This document shows positions 17,051-25,588 of a DNA stretch of 64,000 nt, one piece after another. Both the position numbers and the translations under genes were made by a program. Under the pieces are notes generated by a model. That model saw only the letters and a list, made by a program, of their open reading frames with translations. It had not been told where the DNA came from and made no database searches. Location of the stretch: the NCBI RefSeq assembly GCF_029836165.1, contig NZ_JAOEBG010000023.1, positions 1-64,000 of the forward strand. The letters run 5' to 3'. Numbering within the stretch: position 1 is the first letter of the stretch; every line of letters starts with the position of its first letter. The DNA is from Pseudomonas sp. GD04091. Its GTDB lineage: Bacteria > Pseudomonadota > Gammaproteobacteria > Pseudomonadales > Pseudomonadaceae.

Positions 17051-18169
17051 ATGCGCAAACTGCTTGCCAGTGCCCTGGCACTGGTCGTCATCGCCGCCCT
17101 CTGCGGCTACGGCTTCTGGACCTTGCAGCGTCCAGAGGGGCACTACCTGTCCGACCTGCGCATCGAGCTGGCGCTCAACCAGGGGGTGCCAGGCGAACAC
17201 GGCAATCTGCTGGGGGTCGAACCGCTGCTGTATCCCAGCGACTACCAGAACCTCACGCGCCTGCATCGCAAGCTGTCGGCCTACCTGGAGCAGGCCCGCG
17301 CGCAAGGACTGGTCAATCCGCGTACCGTGGTGGTGTTGCCGGAGCATATCGGCACGTGGCTCTGGGCCCGCGGCGAAAAGCGCGAGCTGTACCAGGTCAC
17401 TCAGCGACGCGAAGCCGAGCAGTGGCTGGAGCTGAGCAATCCGCTGCGCTACGGCTTGGCGATGCTGGCCGCCACGGGTGACGATCGCCGCACCGACGCC
17501 CACCTGCGCATGAAGGCGGCACAGATGGCCGCCGACTACCAGCAGGTGTTCGGCAGCCTGGCCCGGGAATTCGGCGTCACCCTGGTGGCGGGCTCGATCG
17601 TCCTGCCGGCTCCCTACGTCGAGAACGGTGTGCTGCGCGCCGGCCGCGGCCCGCTGTTCAACAGCAGCCTGGTGTTCGCCGGCGATGGCTCGGTGCTGGG
17701 CCAGCCACAGCACCAGCAGTATCCCGACAGCGAAACCCGCCGTTACATCCACGATGGCCAGCGTCACCCTCTGCAGGTGCTGCAGACCCCAGCGGGACGC
17801 CTGGGCGTGCTGGTCGGCAGCGACAGCTGGTATCCGGACAATTACCGGCAGCTCACCCAGCAGTCGGCACAGTTGATCGCCAACCCGGTCTTCCTCAGTG
17901 GCAAGCAGAGTTGGGAGGCACCGTGGCGCGGCAACCGTCATCAGGCCGCAGCCAGCAACCTGCCACTGCAACGCGGCCAGGTCAGTGAACAGGACGCCTG
18001 GCAGCAATTGACCCGGACCGCCAACGGCAGCCTCCCCAGCATCAGCGTGTTCATGCGCGGCCAGTTCTGGGAACAGGCCGGAGATGGCCAAGGCTTCGCC
18101 AACCAGGCGGGTCACCTGTGGGTTGGCAACAGCAGCCACGGTGCCCGTCTGCTCAACCTGTGGCTGTGA
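17051..18169 (+). CDS. Membrane-anchored nitrilase-fold protein lacking the catalytic cysteine
   Basis: The 372-residue protein starts with a single membrane anchor or uncleaved signal (LLASALALVVIAALCGYGFW), so the rest is probably periplasmic. The carbon-nitrogen hydrolase fold is visible: TVVVLPEHIGTW (position of the catalytic Glu), FNSSLVFAGDGSVLG, and GRLGVLVGSDSWYPDNYR. In active nitrilases the last motif has Cys (for example CYDxRFPE); here Ser occupies that position, and the usual Lys is not evident either. It is followed 5 bases later by an AraC-type regulator, probably cotranscribed. It may be a non-catalytic or altered-chemistry member; the substrate is unknown. Confidence 0.8.
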   Translation: MRKLLASALALVVIAALCGYGFWTLQRPEGHYLSDLRIELALNQGVPGEHGNLLGVEPLLYPSDYQNLTRLHRKLSAYLEQARAQGLVNPRTVVVLPEHIGTWLWARGEKRELYQVTQRREAEQWLELSNPLRYGLAMLAATGDDRRTDAHLRMKAAQMAADYQQVFGSLAREFGVTLVAGSIVLPAPYVENGVLRAGRGPLFNSSLVFAGDGSVLGQPQHQQYPDSETRRYIHDGQRHPLQVLQTPAGRLGVLVGSDSWYPDNYRQLTQQSAQLIANPVFLSGKQSWEAPWRGNRHQAAASNLPLQRGQVSEQDAWQQLTRTANGSLPSISVFMRGQFWEQAGDGQGFANQAGHLWVGNSSHGARLLNLWL

Positions 18170-18174
18170 CGTCC

Positions 18175-19215
18175 ATGCCTCGCCCGCGCGTGCGCTTGGG
18201 AGACCTGTCGGTAGGTTTCGTCCAGCCGCTGGCCGAGGCGCTCATCGCGCTGGGCCACGATCCACAGCCTTTGCTGTCGCGTTACGGCCTGGACGCGCAG
18301 CGCCTGGCGGAGCCGGGCGCGCGGCTGTCGATCCCACGCTACATGCACCTGGGCCATGCCGCCATCGCCCTGTCCGGCGAACCGGCGCTGGGCTTGCGCA
18401 TGGGGCCCTTCAGCCGCCTGGCCCAGGCCGGGCTGGCCGGAGTCACCGCCGCCCAGGCCCCGACGCTCGGCGACGCCGCCCGCACCCTGCTGCGCTTCGA
18501 GCCACTGTACGCCGCCAACTACCGCGGCCAGTCGAGCTTTCACGAGGACAGCCAGGGCGCCTGGCTGCGCTTCTACTCCATCAGCCCGTACAACAGCTAC
18601 AACCGCTTCGTGGTCGACTCGCTGCTCAGCGGCTGGCTGGCGCAGCTAGGCGCCCTGGCGGCAAGGCCGATACAGGCCGAACGCCTGGAAATCGAGTTCG
18701 ACGCGCCGGCGTATGCCGGGCAGTACCAGGGGCTGTGCGCAGGTCCGATCCAGTTCGGCGCGCCAGCCAACCAACTGCGCCTGAGCCAGGCCACGCTCGC
18801 CCTGCCCAACCGGCAGCATTGTCCGAGCACCTGGCAACACCTGCTGCAGCTATGCGAGGCGGAACTGGCCCAGCGCACACGCATCCGCAGCCTGGGCGAG
18901 CGCATCACGCACCTGCTCGGGCCGCTGCTCAATGGCGGGCGTGAACCGGATCTTGAAGAAGTGGCGCGGCACCTGCAGCTGCCAACCTGGACCTTGCGCC
19001 GCAAGCTGGCCGAGGAAGGCACGCGCTTTCGCAACCTGCTCAACGACACGCGACGCGACCTCGCCGAGACCTATATCCGCGACACGGAACTGGCCTTCGG
19101 TGAGATCGCCTATCTGCTGGGGTTCGCGTCGGCCGAGGCCTTCCAGCGCGCCTTCAAGCGCTGGACGGGCCTGACGCCGGGGGAGTTTCGCCGCCATCAG
19201 AGGCAAGTGGGCTAG
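18175..19215 (+). CDS. AraC-family transcriptional regulator
   Basis: The 346-residue protein has an N-terminal arabinose-binding-type ligand domain (about 10-210; LGDLSVGFVQPLAEALIALGHDP) and a C-terminal double helix-turn-helix (about 235-346). The latter ends in the AraC signature IAYLLGFASAEAFQRAFKRWTGLTPGEFR. The start ATGCCTCGC lies 5 bases after the preceding stop, which suggests an operon. The layout is that of OruR/ArgR-like one-ligand regulators. The target is unknown; the preceding nitrilase-fold gene is one possibility. Confidence 0.92.
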   Translation: MPRPRVRLGDLSVGFVQPLAEALIALGHDPQPLLSRYGLDAQRLAEPGARLSIPRYMHLGHAAIALSGEPALGLRMGPFSRLAQAGLAGVTAAQAPTLGDAARTLLRFEPLYAANYRGQSSFHEDSQGAWLRFYSISPYNSYNRFVVDSLLSGWLAQLGALAARPIQAERLEIEFDAPAYAGQYQGLCAGPIQFGAPANQLRLSQATLALPNRQHCPSTWQHLLQLCEAELAQRTRIRSLGERITHLLGPLLNGGREPDLEEVARHLQLPTWTLRRKLAEEGTRFRNLLNDTRRDLAETYIRDTELAFGEIAYLLGFASAEAFQRAFKRWTGLTPGEFRRHQRQVG

Positions 19216-19298
19216 AGCTCGGTGGCGTCGTCCGCCGGTTCCGGCAGGTCCAGTTCACAAGCGTGGAATTCGAGCAGTTCTTCCTGGTAATCGTCCAT
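19212..19298 (-). CDS. Possible 28-residue acidic microprotein
   Basis: The frame reads MDDYQEELLEFHACELDLPEP and ends with ADDATEL, strongly acidic with one Cys. It is preceded by GAAGG eight bases before ATG, a good ribosome binding site. Its TAG stop shares the CTAG tetramer with the TAG of the convergent AraC gene. Amino-acid use looks protein-like (a helical Glu/Leu segment) and the site-to-start spacing is good. No function can be given, and it is short enough to be chance. Confidence 0.5.
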   Translation of the reverse strand: MDDYQEELLEFHACELDLPEPADDATEL

Positions 19299-19418
19299 TG
19301 TGTACACCTTCGTTCATCGTTCTTCGGTCTTTGCGCCAACCTAAGCCAGCGCAATGAAGGAATGATTACACCCCCATGAACGATAAACGTAGCCAGCGTC
19401 CGGGAAGTTATCGACGCG

Positions 19419-20261
19419 TCAGAGTGGCGCAGGCGCCTGCTCCGGCGCTGGCGCCTCCGGCTGCATCTGGATCGGCGCAGGCTCGACGGGCGGCGCGATG
19501 GGCTGTGAACCCTTGCTGTCATCCACTACCGGGGCCGCAGGGGCTTCATGGGAGGGCACTGGGGCCTCTGGCGCGACAACAGGGGCAGGTACCGGGGCAG
19601 GCGCCTCCGGCACGCTGCTGGCGACCGGCGGGGCTGGCGCCAGGGCTGCGGGCGCAGGTTCCGGCAGCCCGAGGTCGGCGGCAGGTTTCTCCACCTTCGG
19701 CTCGGCAGCCGGCTCGGTTTTCTCCGGTTTCTTCGGCTTCGGCAGGTAGCTTTCCACCAGGGCGAAGTAGCGATCGTAGAACTGTGCGGCAGTCACCGTC
19801 TCGCTGGCGACCTTGACCATGGAGTCGTCGGTGGAACCGATCGGCATCGACACCGACCCCAGCACACCGACGCCAAGGCTGGCGGACGTATTGGATTTCT
19901 TCAGGGTGTAGCGATCCTGCAGGGCATTGGCGAACATGGTCGAACGCTGCCGGTCGCTCATGTCCGGCACGCAGGTGATGTTGAAGCTGATCTGCAGGTG
20001 GTTCTCGGCGTTCTGCTGGAAGCTCTTGTTGCCGACGACCTGGTTGGCACCGCTGCTGGTGATGATGTACCCCTGGCTGAGCAGCGCACGTCGCGCGGCT
20101 TCGCAGGAGCCCGCCTCACTGGTGTCGAAACTGCGCGAAAAGGTGCCCGAGTCGTCGAAGTTCTCGTGCTCGTAGACTGCGGTTTTTTTCGAGGAGCAGC
20201 CGGACACGCCCGCCAGCACCAGGGCCAGCCCGAGCGCAGCAAAGACGGTTGATCTAGACAT
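19419..20261 (-). CDS. DUF2242-like lipoprotein with Pro/Ala-rich tail
   Basis: The start at MSRSTVF gives a classic lipoprotein signal peptide with lipobox LAGVSGC, so the mature 260-residue protein is lipidated. Residues about 25-180 form one conserved-looking domain (YEHENFDDSGTFSRSFDTS, CEAARRALLSQGYII, then SVSMPIGSTDDSMVKVASETV). The last about 100 residues are almost only Pro, Ala, Glu and Val, a likely flexible linker that could reach the peptidoglycan or outer membrane. A GGAA ribosome binding site fits this start better than the ATG 14 codons upstream. Function is unknown; the family name is from memory of the pattern. Confidence 0.75.
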   Translation of the reverse strand: MSRSTVFAALGLALVLAGVSGCSSKKTAVYEHENFDDSGTFSRSFDTSEAGSCEAARRALLSQGYIITSSGANQVVGNKSFQQNAENHLQISFNITCVPDMSDRQRSTMFANALQDRYTLKKSNTSASLGVGVLGSVSMPIGSTDDSMVKVASETVTAAQFYDRYFALVESYLPKPKKPEKTEPAAEPKVEKPAADLGLPEPAPAALAPAPPVASSVPEAPAPVPAPVVAPEAPVPSHEAPAAPVVDDSKGSQPIAPPVEPAPIQMQPEAPAPEQAPAPL

Positions 20262-20390
20262 TGCCAATTCCGGGAAGAAACGAAGGGGCGTATTGTGCAT
20301 CACATCGATCGGTCGCTGAAACCATTGATCGGTGAAGAGTCTGTCAGCTTGGGTAAATCCTGGCGCAGGATCGAACGCGTCGCTGAAACG

Positions 20391-20416
20391 AAAAAAGCGA
20401 CCCTGAGGTCGCTTTT
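20391..20416 (-). terminator. Rho-independent terminator after tRNA-Asp
   Basis: The hairpin GCGACC-CTGA-GGTCGC is flanked by A- and T-rich tracts. On the minus strand it is followed by TTTTTT, just downstream of the last tRNA-Asp. Confidence 0.75.
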
Positions 20417-20455
20417 CCGTTGCTCCAAGGCGTTCAAGGGGCCTCGGGGCGAAGA

Positions 20456-20532
20456 TGGCGCAGCGGACGGGACTCGAACCCGCGACCCCCGGCGTGACAG
20501 GCCGGTATTCTAACCGACTGAACTACCGCTGC
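20456..20532 (-). tRNA. tRNA-Asp (GTC)
   Basis: The 77-base cloverleaf has acceptor GCAGCGG/CCGCTGC, anticodon loop CTGTCAC and encoded CCA. It is the last of three tRNA-Asp genes in transcription order. Confidence 0.97.
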
Positions 20533-20605
20533 GTATCGTTCAGGCTTGCACCCGATTGAAACTGGGATCTGAGCTTTCCAGCGCAGGAGCGCGAAAGCCA
20601 GGCAC

Positions 20606-20634
20606 AAAAAAGGCGATTGCTCATCGCCTTTTCT
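20606..20634 (-). terminator. Rho-independent terminator between tRNA-Asp genes
   Basis: The stem AAAGGCGAT / ATCGCCTTT surrounds the loop TGCTC, with a T-run on the minus strand. It suggests that the tRNA-Asp genes upstream can end separately. Confidence 0.7.
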
Positions 20635-20672
20635 GGTTTGCTTCGAGCGTTCAAGGGGCTCGTAGCGGAAGA

Positions 20673-20749
20673 TGGCGCAGCGGACGGGACTCGAACCCGC
20701 GACCCCCGGCGTGACAGGCCGGTATTCTAACCGACTGAACTACCGCTGC
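20673..20749 (-). tRNA. tRNA-Asp (GTC)
   Basis: It has the same 77-base sequence as the copy at 20456-20532, with CCA encoded. Confidence 0.97.
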
Positions 20750-20832
20750 GTATCGTTCAGGCTTGCGCCTGATTGAAACTGGGATCTGGCCTTGCGGCCT
20801 CAGACCGGTGCAAGCACCCATCTGGAGAAAAA

Positions 20833-20909
20833 TGGCGCGGCGGACGGGACTCGAACCCGCGACCCCCGGCGTGACAGGCCGGTATTCTAACCGACTGAAC
20901 TACCGCCGC
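20833..20909 (-). tRNA. tRNA-Asp (GTC), acceptor-stem variant
   Basis: It differs from the other two copies by a compensated pair: the acceptor is GCGGCGG/CCGCCGC, so A3-U70 becomes G3-C70. The anticodon arm and CCA are unchanged. Confidence 0.97.
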
Positions 20910-20989
20910 GCATAGCTGGACTTGCGTCCTGTTCCTCTCTGCCAGATCGCTTCTTTCGAGGCGCCTGAACCAGGAACGATCTCAGGAAG

Positions 20990-21065
20990 TGGTGGGTGAT
21001 GACGGGATCGAACCGCCGACCCTCTGCTTGTAAGGCAGATGCTCTCCCGGCTGAGCTAATCACCC
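20990..21065 (-). tRNA. tRNA-Val (TAC)
   Basis: The 76-base cloverleaf has acceptor GGGTGAT/ATCACCC, anticodon loop CTTACAA and encoded CCA. It is first in transcription order of the Val-Asp-Asp-Asp group. Confidence 0.97.
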
Positions 21066-21251
21066 CCGCGATGTTGCTTGTTGCGTTTGCTTCGCTGAGG
21101 CCGCGAAATTTACGCAGGTACCGATGCTAAGTCAATACCCCCATTGAAGTTTTTTTTCAAAAAGGGGAAAAACAGCTGCGAGCTTAAAGCGGTAAGCGAC
21201 AAGAAAAAGCCCCATCGCCTGCACCACCTCTTCGATTCTGGAAAAGAACAA

Positions 21252-21280
21252 GGGGACCTCTCGGTCCCCTCTTGCAGCTT
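21252..21280 (-). terminator. Rho-independent terminator of the metZ-SDR unit
   Basis: The stem GGGGACC / GGTCCCC with loop TCTC is followed on the minus strand by TTGTTCTTTT, a short distance after the SDR stop codon. Confidence 0.65.
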
Positions 21281-21299
21281 GCGGCTAATAGCTTGCAGC

Positions 21300-22073
21300 T
21301 CAGGTGTAGATCATCTTGCGGGTCATCCCGCCATCGACCACGAACTCCTGACCAGTGACGAACCCCGCCTGGCGCGACAACAACCATGCCACCATCGCGG
21401 CCACATCCTCCACCGTCCCTACCCTGCCCGCCGGATGCTGGGCATGATCGGCTTCGCTCAGGGGCTCGGCGCGGCGCTGCGACGGATCACGCGCATCGAT
21501 CCAGCCCGGGCTCACCGCGTTGACGCGAATCTCCGGCCCCAGGCTCATGGCCAGGGCATGGGTCAGCGCAAGCAGGCCACCCTTGCTCGCGGCATAGGCC
21601 TCGGTGTCCGGCTCAGACTGCCGGGCGCGCGTGGAGGTCAGGTTGACGATGGCGCCACCATGAGCGCGCAGATAAGGCGCACAGTGCTTGGCCAGCAGCA
21701 TCGGACCGTTGAGATTGACCGCCAGCACCCGATTCCACTGCGCCAGGGAAAGGCTCTCCAGGGTCTGGTTGTGCGGATTGGCGATCGCCGCGTTGCACAC
21801 CAGCGCGTCCAGGCGGCCGAACTGCCCCAGCACCTCGGAAACTCCCGCGCTGACCTGCGCTTCGTCGGCCACATCCATGGTGATGAAACAGGCGTTGTCG
21901 CCCAGCACCTTCGCAACCTGGGTGCCACGAGGGCGATCCAGGTCGCTGAGCACCACCTGCCAGCCTTCGCAGATCAACCAGGCGGCGATACCCAGGCCGA
22001 TGCCGCGCGCGGCACCGGTGACCAGGGCCACCCGGCCGTTATGGCCGGGTTCGCCGCCCTTCCAGTCGATCAC
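21300..22073 (-). CDS. Short-chain dehydrogenase/reductase
   Basis: The 257-residue classical SDR has TGAARGIGLGIA (cofactor-binding), CNAAIANP, a Ser/Tyr/Lys centre (NLTSTRA, YAASK) and VNAVSPGWI. The two Arg around the glycine motif and SDLDRP after the second strand give no clear NAD/NADP choice. Its start overlaps the metZ stop by 4 bases (ATGA), so it is cotranslated with metZ. The substrate is unknown. The same metZ-SDR order is, from memory, conserved in Pseudomonas. Confidence 0.9.
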   Translation of the reverse strand: MIDWKGGEPGHNGRVALVTGAARGIGLGIAAWLICEGWQVVLSDLDRPRGTQVAKVLGDNACFITMDVADEAQVSAGVSEVLGQFGRLDALVCNAAIANPHNQTLESLSLAQWNRVLAVNLNGPMLLAKHCAPYLRAHGGAIVNLTSTRARQSEPDTEAYAASKGGLLALTHALAMSLGPEIRVNAVSPGWIDARDPSQRRAEPLSEADHAQHPAGRVGTVEDVAAMVAWLLSRQAGFVTGQEFVVDGGMTRKMIYT

Positions 22074-23281
22074 AGCGCCGCCAGGCCGCGGGCAAGATCG
22101 GCTTGCAGGTCGGCCACGTCTTCCAGGCCCACCGCCACGCGGACCAGGCTGTCGCGGATGCCGGCCGCTTCACGCTCCTGCGGCGTCAGACGGCCGTGGG
22201 AGGTGGTCGCCGGGTGGGCGATGGTGGTCTTGCTGTCACCGAGGTTGGTGGTGATCGAGATCACCCGGGTGGCGTCGATGAAGCGCCATGCGCCTTCCTT
22301 GCCACCCTTGACCTCGAAGCTGACCACCGCGCCGAAGCCACTCATCTGGCGCTTGGCCAGTTCGTGCTGCGGGTGGCTTGGCAGGCCTGCGTAGTGGACC
22401 TTCTCGATACCGTCCTGCTGCTCCAGCCACTCGGCCAGCGCCTGGGCGCTCTCGCAATGGGCGCGCATGCGCAGCTTGAGGGTTTCCAGGCCCTTGGTGA
22501 ACACCCAGGCGTTGAACGGGCTGAGGGTCGGGCCGGCGGTGCGCAGGAAGCCCACGACTTCCTTCATCTGCTCGCTGCGCCCGGCCACCACGCCGCCCAT
22601 GCAGCGACCCTGGCCGTCAATGAACTTGGTCGCCGAGTGGAACACGATGTCGGCGCCGAGTTTGAGCGGTTGCTGCAAGGCCGGGGTGCTGAAGCAGTTG
22701 TCCACCACCAGCATCGCGCCGCGAGCGTGGGCGATTTCGGCCAACGCGCCGATGTCCACCAGCTCGGCCAGCGGGTTGGACGGCGATTCGACGACCAACA
22801 GTTTGGTATTGGCCTTGATGGCCTTTTCCCAACCGTTCAGATCGACCAGCGGCACATAGTCCACCTGCACGCCGAAACGCTTGAAATACTTCTCGAACAG
22901 GCTGATGGTCGAACCGAACACGCTCTGCGACACCAGCACATGATCGCCAGCGCTGCACAGCGACATCACCACGGCGAGGATCGCCGCCATGCCGGTGGAG
23001 GTCGCCACGGCCTGCTCGGCGCCCTCCATGGCCGCCAGGCGCTCCTCGAAGGCACGCACGGTCGGGTTGGTGTAGCGCGAATAGACATTGCCCGGTGTTT
23101 CGCCAGCAAAGCGCGCGGCGGCGTCGGCGGCCGTGCGGAAGACATAGCTGGAGGTCAGGAACAGCGCTTCGCTGTGCTCGGCCTCCGGTGTACGGTTCTG
23201 ACCGGCGCGCACCGCCAGGGTGTCGAAACCGACACCCTCGAGGTCACTGTCCAGTCGACCGGCATCCCATTGTTCGGTCAT
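22070..23281 (-). CDS. metZ: O-succinylhomoserine sulfhydrylase
   Basis: The 403-residue PLP enzyme of the Cys/Met metabolism family has SATKFIDGQGR, containing the PLP lysine, and the nearby VVDNCFSTPALQQP. It forms homocysteine from O-succinylhomoserine and sulfide, the direct sulfhydrylation route to methionine used by pseudomonads. The gene follows purF by 15 bases and overlaps the SDR gene. The choice over cystathionine gamma-synthase rests on the N-terminal FDTLAVRAGQNRTPE and on the location next to purF, where metZ lies in Pseudomonas. Confidence 0.94.
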   Translation of the reverse strand: MTEQWDAGRLDSDLEGVGFDTLAVRAGQNRTPEAEHSEALFLTSSYVFRTAADAAARFAGETPGNVYSRYTNPTVRAFEERLAAMEGAEQAVATSTGMAAILAVVMSLCSAGDHVLVSQSVFGSTISLFEKYFKRFGVQVDYVPLVDLNGWEKAIKANTKLLVVESPSNPLAELVDIGALAEIAHARGAMLVVDNCFSTPALQQPLKLGADIVFHSATKFIDGQGRCMGGVVAGRSEQMKEVVGFLRTAGPTLSPFNAWVFTKGLETLKLRMRAHCESAQALAEWLEQQDGIEKVHYAGLPSHPQHELAKRQMSGFGAVVSFEVKGGKEGAWRFIDATRVISITTNLGDSKTTIAHPATTSHGRLTPQEREAAGIRDSLVRVAVGLEDVADLQADLARGLAAL

Positions 23282-23296
23282 GCCGTCGCTCCCAAA

Positions 23297-24802
23297 TCAG
23301 TTGTTGTACAGGTCGATGATCGCGCTGACCGCCTGGTTCTTCACCTTGGCCAGGTCATTACGGGCCTGCTCGATACGATCGAGATAGGCTTCGTCGATAT
23401 CGCCGGTGACGTACTCACCGTTGAACACCGCGCAATCGAAATGCTCGATCTTGATCTTGCCGCCACCGACCGATTCGATCAGGTCCGGCAGGTCCTGGTA
23501 GATCAGCCAGTCGGCGCCGATCAACTCGGCCACCTGGTCGGTGGTACGGTTGTGGGCGATCAGTTCGTGAGCGCTCGGCATGTCGATGCCGTAGACGTTG
23601 GGGTAGCGCACCGCAGGGGCCGCGGAACAGAAGTAGACGTTCTTGGCGCCGGCTTCGCGGGCCATCTGGATGATCTGCTTGCAGGTGGTGCCGCGCACGA
23701 TCGAGTCGTCCACCAGCATCACGTTCTTGCCGCGGAACTCCAGCTCGATGGCGTTGAGTTTCTGGCGCACCGATTTCTTGCGCGCGGCTTGGCCGGGCAT
23801 GATGAAGGTACGGCCGATGTAGCGGTTCTTGACGAAGCCTTCACGGAACTTGACGCCCAGGTGGTTGGCCAGCTCGAGGGCGGCGGTACGGCTGGTGTCC
23901 GGGATCGGGATGACCACGTCGATGTCATGGTCCGGGCGCTCGCGCTGGATTTTTTCGGCCAGTTTCTCGCCCATGCGCAGGCGCGCCTTGTACACCGAGA
24001 CACCGTCCATGATCGAATCAGGACGAGCCAGGTAGACGTGTTCGAAGATGCATGGCTGCAGCTTCGGATTCTCGGCGCACTGCTTGGTGAACAGCTGGCC
24101 TCCCTCGGTGATGTACACCGCCTCGCCCGGGGCCAGATCGCGGATCAGGGTGAAGCCGAGCACGTCCAGGGCCACGCTTTCCGAAGCGATCATGTACTCG
24201 ACGCCCTCGTCGGTGTGACGCTGGCCGAACACCACCGGGCGGATGCCGTTGGGGTCGCGGAAGCCGACGATACCGTAGCCGGTGATCATCGCCACCACGG
24301 CGTAACCGCCGACGCAACGGCTGTGCACGTGGGAAACGGCGGCGAACACGTCTTCTTCGGTCGGCTGCAGCTTGCCGCGCACGGCCAGTTCGTGGGCGAA
24401 CACGTTCAGCAGCACTTCGGAGTCGGAGTTGGTGTTGACGTGGCGCAGGTCGGACTCGTAGATCTCCTTGGCCAGCTGCTCGACGTTGGTCAGGTTGCCG
24501 TTGTGCGCCAGGGTGATGCCGTACGGCGAGTTGACGTAGAACGGCTGAGCCTCGGCCGAGGTGGAGCTGCCGGCGGTCGGATAGCGGACGTGGCCGATGC
24601 CGATGCTGCCGACCAGGCGCTGCATGTGGCGCTGCTGGAAGACGTCGCGCACCAGGCCGTTATCCTTGCGCAGGAACAACCGGCCGTCGTGGCTGGTCAC
24701 GATACCGGCAGCGTCCTGGCCGCGGTGCTGGAGCACGGTTAGCGCGTCATACAGCGCCTGATTGACGTTCGACTTACCGACGATACCGACGATGCCACAC
24801 AT
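23297..24802 (-). CDS. purF: Amidophosphoribosyltransferase
   Basis: This 501-residue enzyme catalyses the first committed step of purine synthesis, PRPP plus glutamine to phosphoribosylamine. The start chosen puts the nucleophile Cys directly after Met (MCGIVGIVG), as needed for the N-terminal glutaminase after Met removal. The C-terminal half has the PRPP-binding loop VMLVDDSIVRGTTC. It is preceded by cvpA with a 42-base gap, the usual cvpA-purF arrangement. Confidence 0.97.
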   Translation of the reverse strand: MCGIVGIVGKSNVNQALYDALTVLQHRGQDAAGIVTSHDGRLFLRKDNGLVRDVFQQRHMQRLVGSIGIGHVRYPTAGSSTSAEAQPFYVNSPYGITLAHNGNLTNVEQLAKEIYESDLRHVNTNSDSEVLLNVFAHELAVRGKLQPTEEDVFAAVSHVHSRCVGGYAVVAMITGYGIVGFRDPNGIRPVVFGQRHTDEGVEYMIASESVALDVLGFTLIRDLAPGEAVYITEGGQLFTKQCAENPKLQPCIFEHVYLARPDSIMDGVSVYKARLRMGEKLAEKIQRERPDHDIDVVIPIPDTSRTAALELANHLGVKFREGFVKNRYIGRTFIMPGQAARKKSVRQKLNAIELEFRGKNVMLVDDSIVRGTTCKQIIQMAREAGAKNVYFCSAAPAVRYPNVYGIDMPSAHELIAHNRTTDQVAELIGADWLIYQDLPDLIESVGGGKIKIEHFDCAVFNGEYVTGDIDEAYLDRIEQARNDLAKVKNQAVSAIIDLYNN

Positions 24803-24844
24803 GCGACGCAACCCCTACTTTGATGAAACTTGAGTGAAGAGCGC

Positions 24845-25399
24845 TCAGGGCCTGGCCGGCCCGAGCAGCTGCTCCTTGAACGGAAGGTCAACGGGTGCGC
24901 TGACCCCACTGGACATCCACTGGCCGGTGAACCCGAGTATGAGGTTCTTCGACCAGTCGGCTACCAATAGAAATTGTGGTATCAGGCGCGATTCCTGCCA
25001 CCACGGATCCTGTTGCACCGGCCCCAGGCTCAGCAGCCCGACGGCCACCACCACCAGCAGTCCGCCTCGCGCGGCGCCGAAGGCCATGCCGAGGAAGCGA
25101 TCGGTGCCGGACAGCCCGGTCACGCGGATCAGCTCGCCGATGAGGAAATTGAGCATCGCCCCGACCAGCAGCGTGGCGACGAAAAGAATGGCACAGCCGG
25201 CGATGACCCGCGCGGACGGTGTCTGGATATAGCTTTCAAGATACTGCGCGAGCGACCCGCCGAACATCCATGCCACCGCGCCGGCGACAATCCAGATGAG
25301 CAGGGACAAGGCTTCCTTGACGAAGCCGCGCTTGAGACTGATCAGTGAGGAAACAGCGACGATCGCGATGATCGCCCAATCAACCCAGGTAAATGCCAC
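24845..25399 (-). CDS. cvpA: CvpA-family inner-membrane protein
   Basis: The 184-residue protein has four hydrophobic segments (about 8-28, 30-50, 65-88 and 102-125) and the family features DWAIIAIVAVSSLISLKRGFVKEA and DRFLGMAFGAARGG. CvpA was named for colicin V production and has later been linked to envelope stress and bile resistance. It lies directly upstream of purF. A 189-base gap from dedD may hold a promoter. Confidence 0.92.
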   Translation of the reverse strand: MAFTWVDWAIIAIVAVSSLISLKRGFVKEALSLLIWIVAGAVAWMFGGSLAQYLESYIQTPSARVIAGCAILFVATLLVGAMLNFLIGELIRVTGLSGTDRFLGMAFGAARGGLLVVVAVGLLSLGPVQQDPWWQESRLIPQFLLVADWSKNLILGFTGQWMSSGVSAPVDLPFKEQLLGPARP

Positions 25400-25588
25400 G
25401 GAGTAGCCTGCCGACGTTTGAGGCGGCGCATTTTACCAGAGCACGGGGCTTGGGGTAAGCGGAATGTCAGGTGTTTGCAGGGCTGCAGGCTGACTCCCGA
25501 GACAGCTTTGTGCCTTGAAAATTGGCCGTTCAGCCCGTTCGGGCGTCATCGCCGGCGATAGGCCGCAAAGCGGCCCCACCGCCTGGAC

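Noticed and set aside
17051..18169. Apolipoprotein N-acyltransferase (Lnt)
   Set aside because: Both have a nitrilase fold with membrane attachment, but this protein has a single anchor instead of several helices and lacks the Cys.
20456..21065. tRNA-associated integration site or genomic island
   Set aside because: No integrase, and no tRNA 3'-end direct repeats apart from the full duplicate genes; flanking genes are core.
22103..24742. 879-codon plus-strand frame opposite metZ and purF
   Set aside because: It spans two well-defined genes on the other strand and has the Gln/His/Val-rich look of antisense frames.
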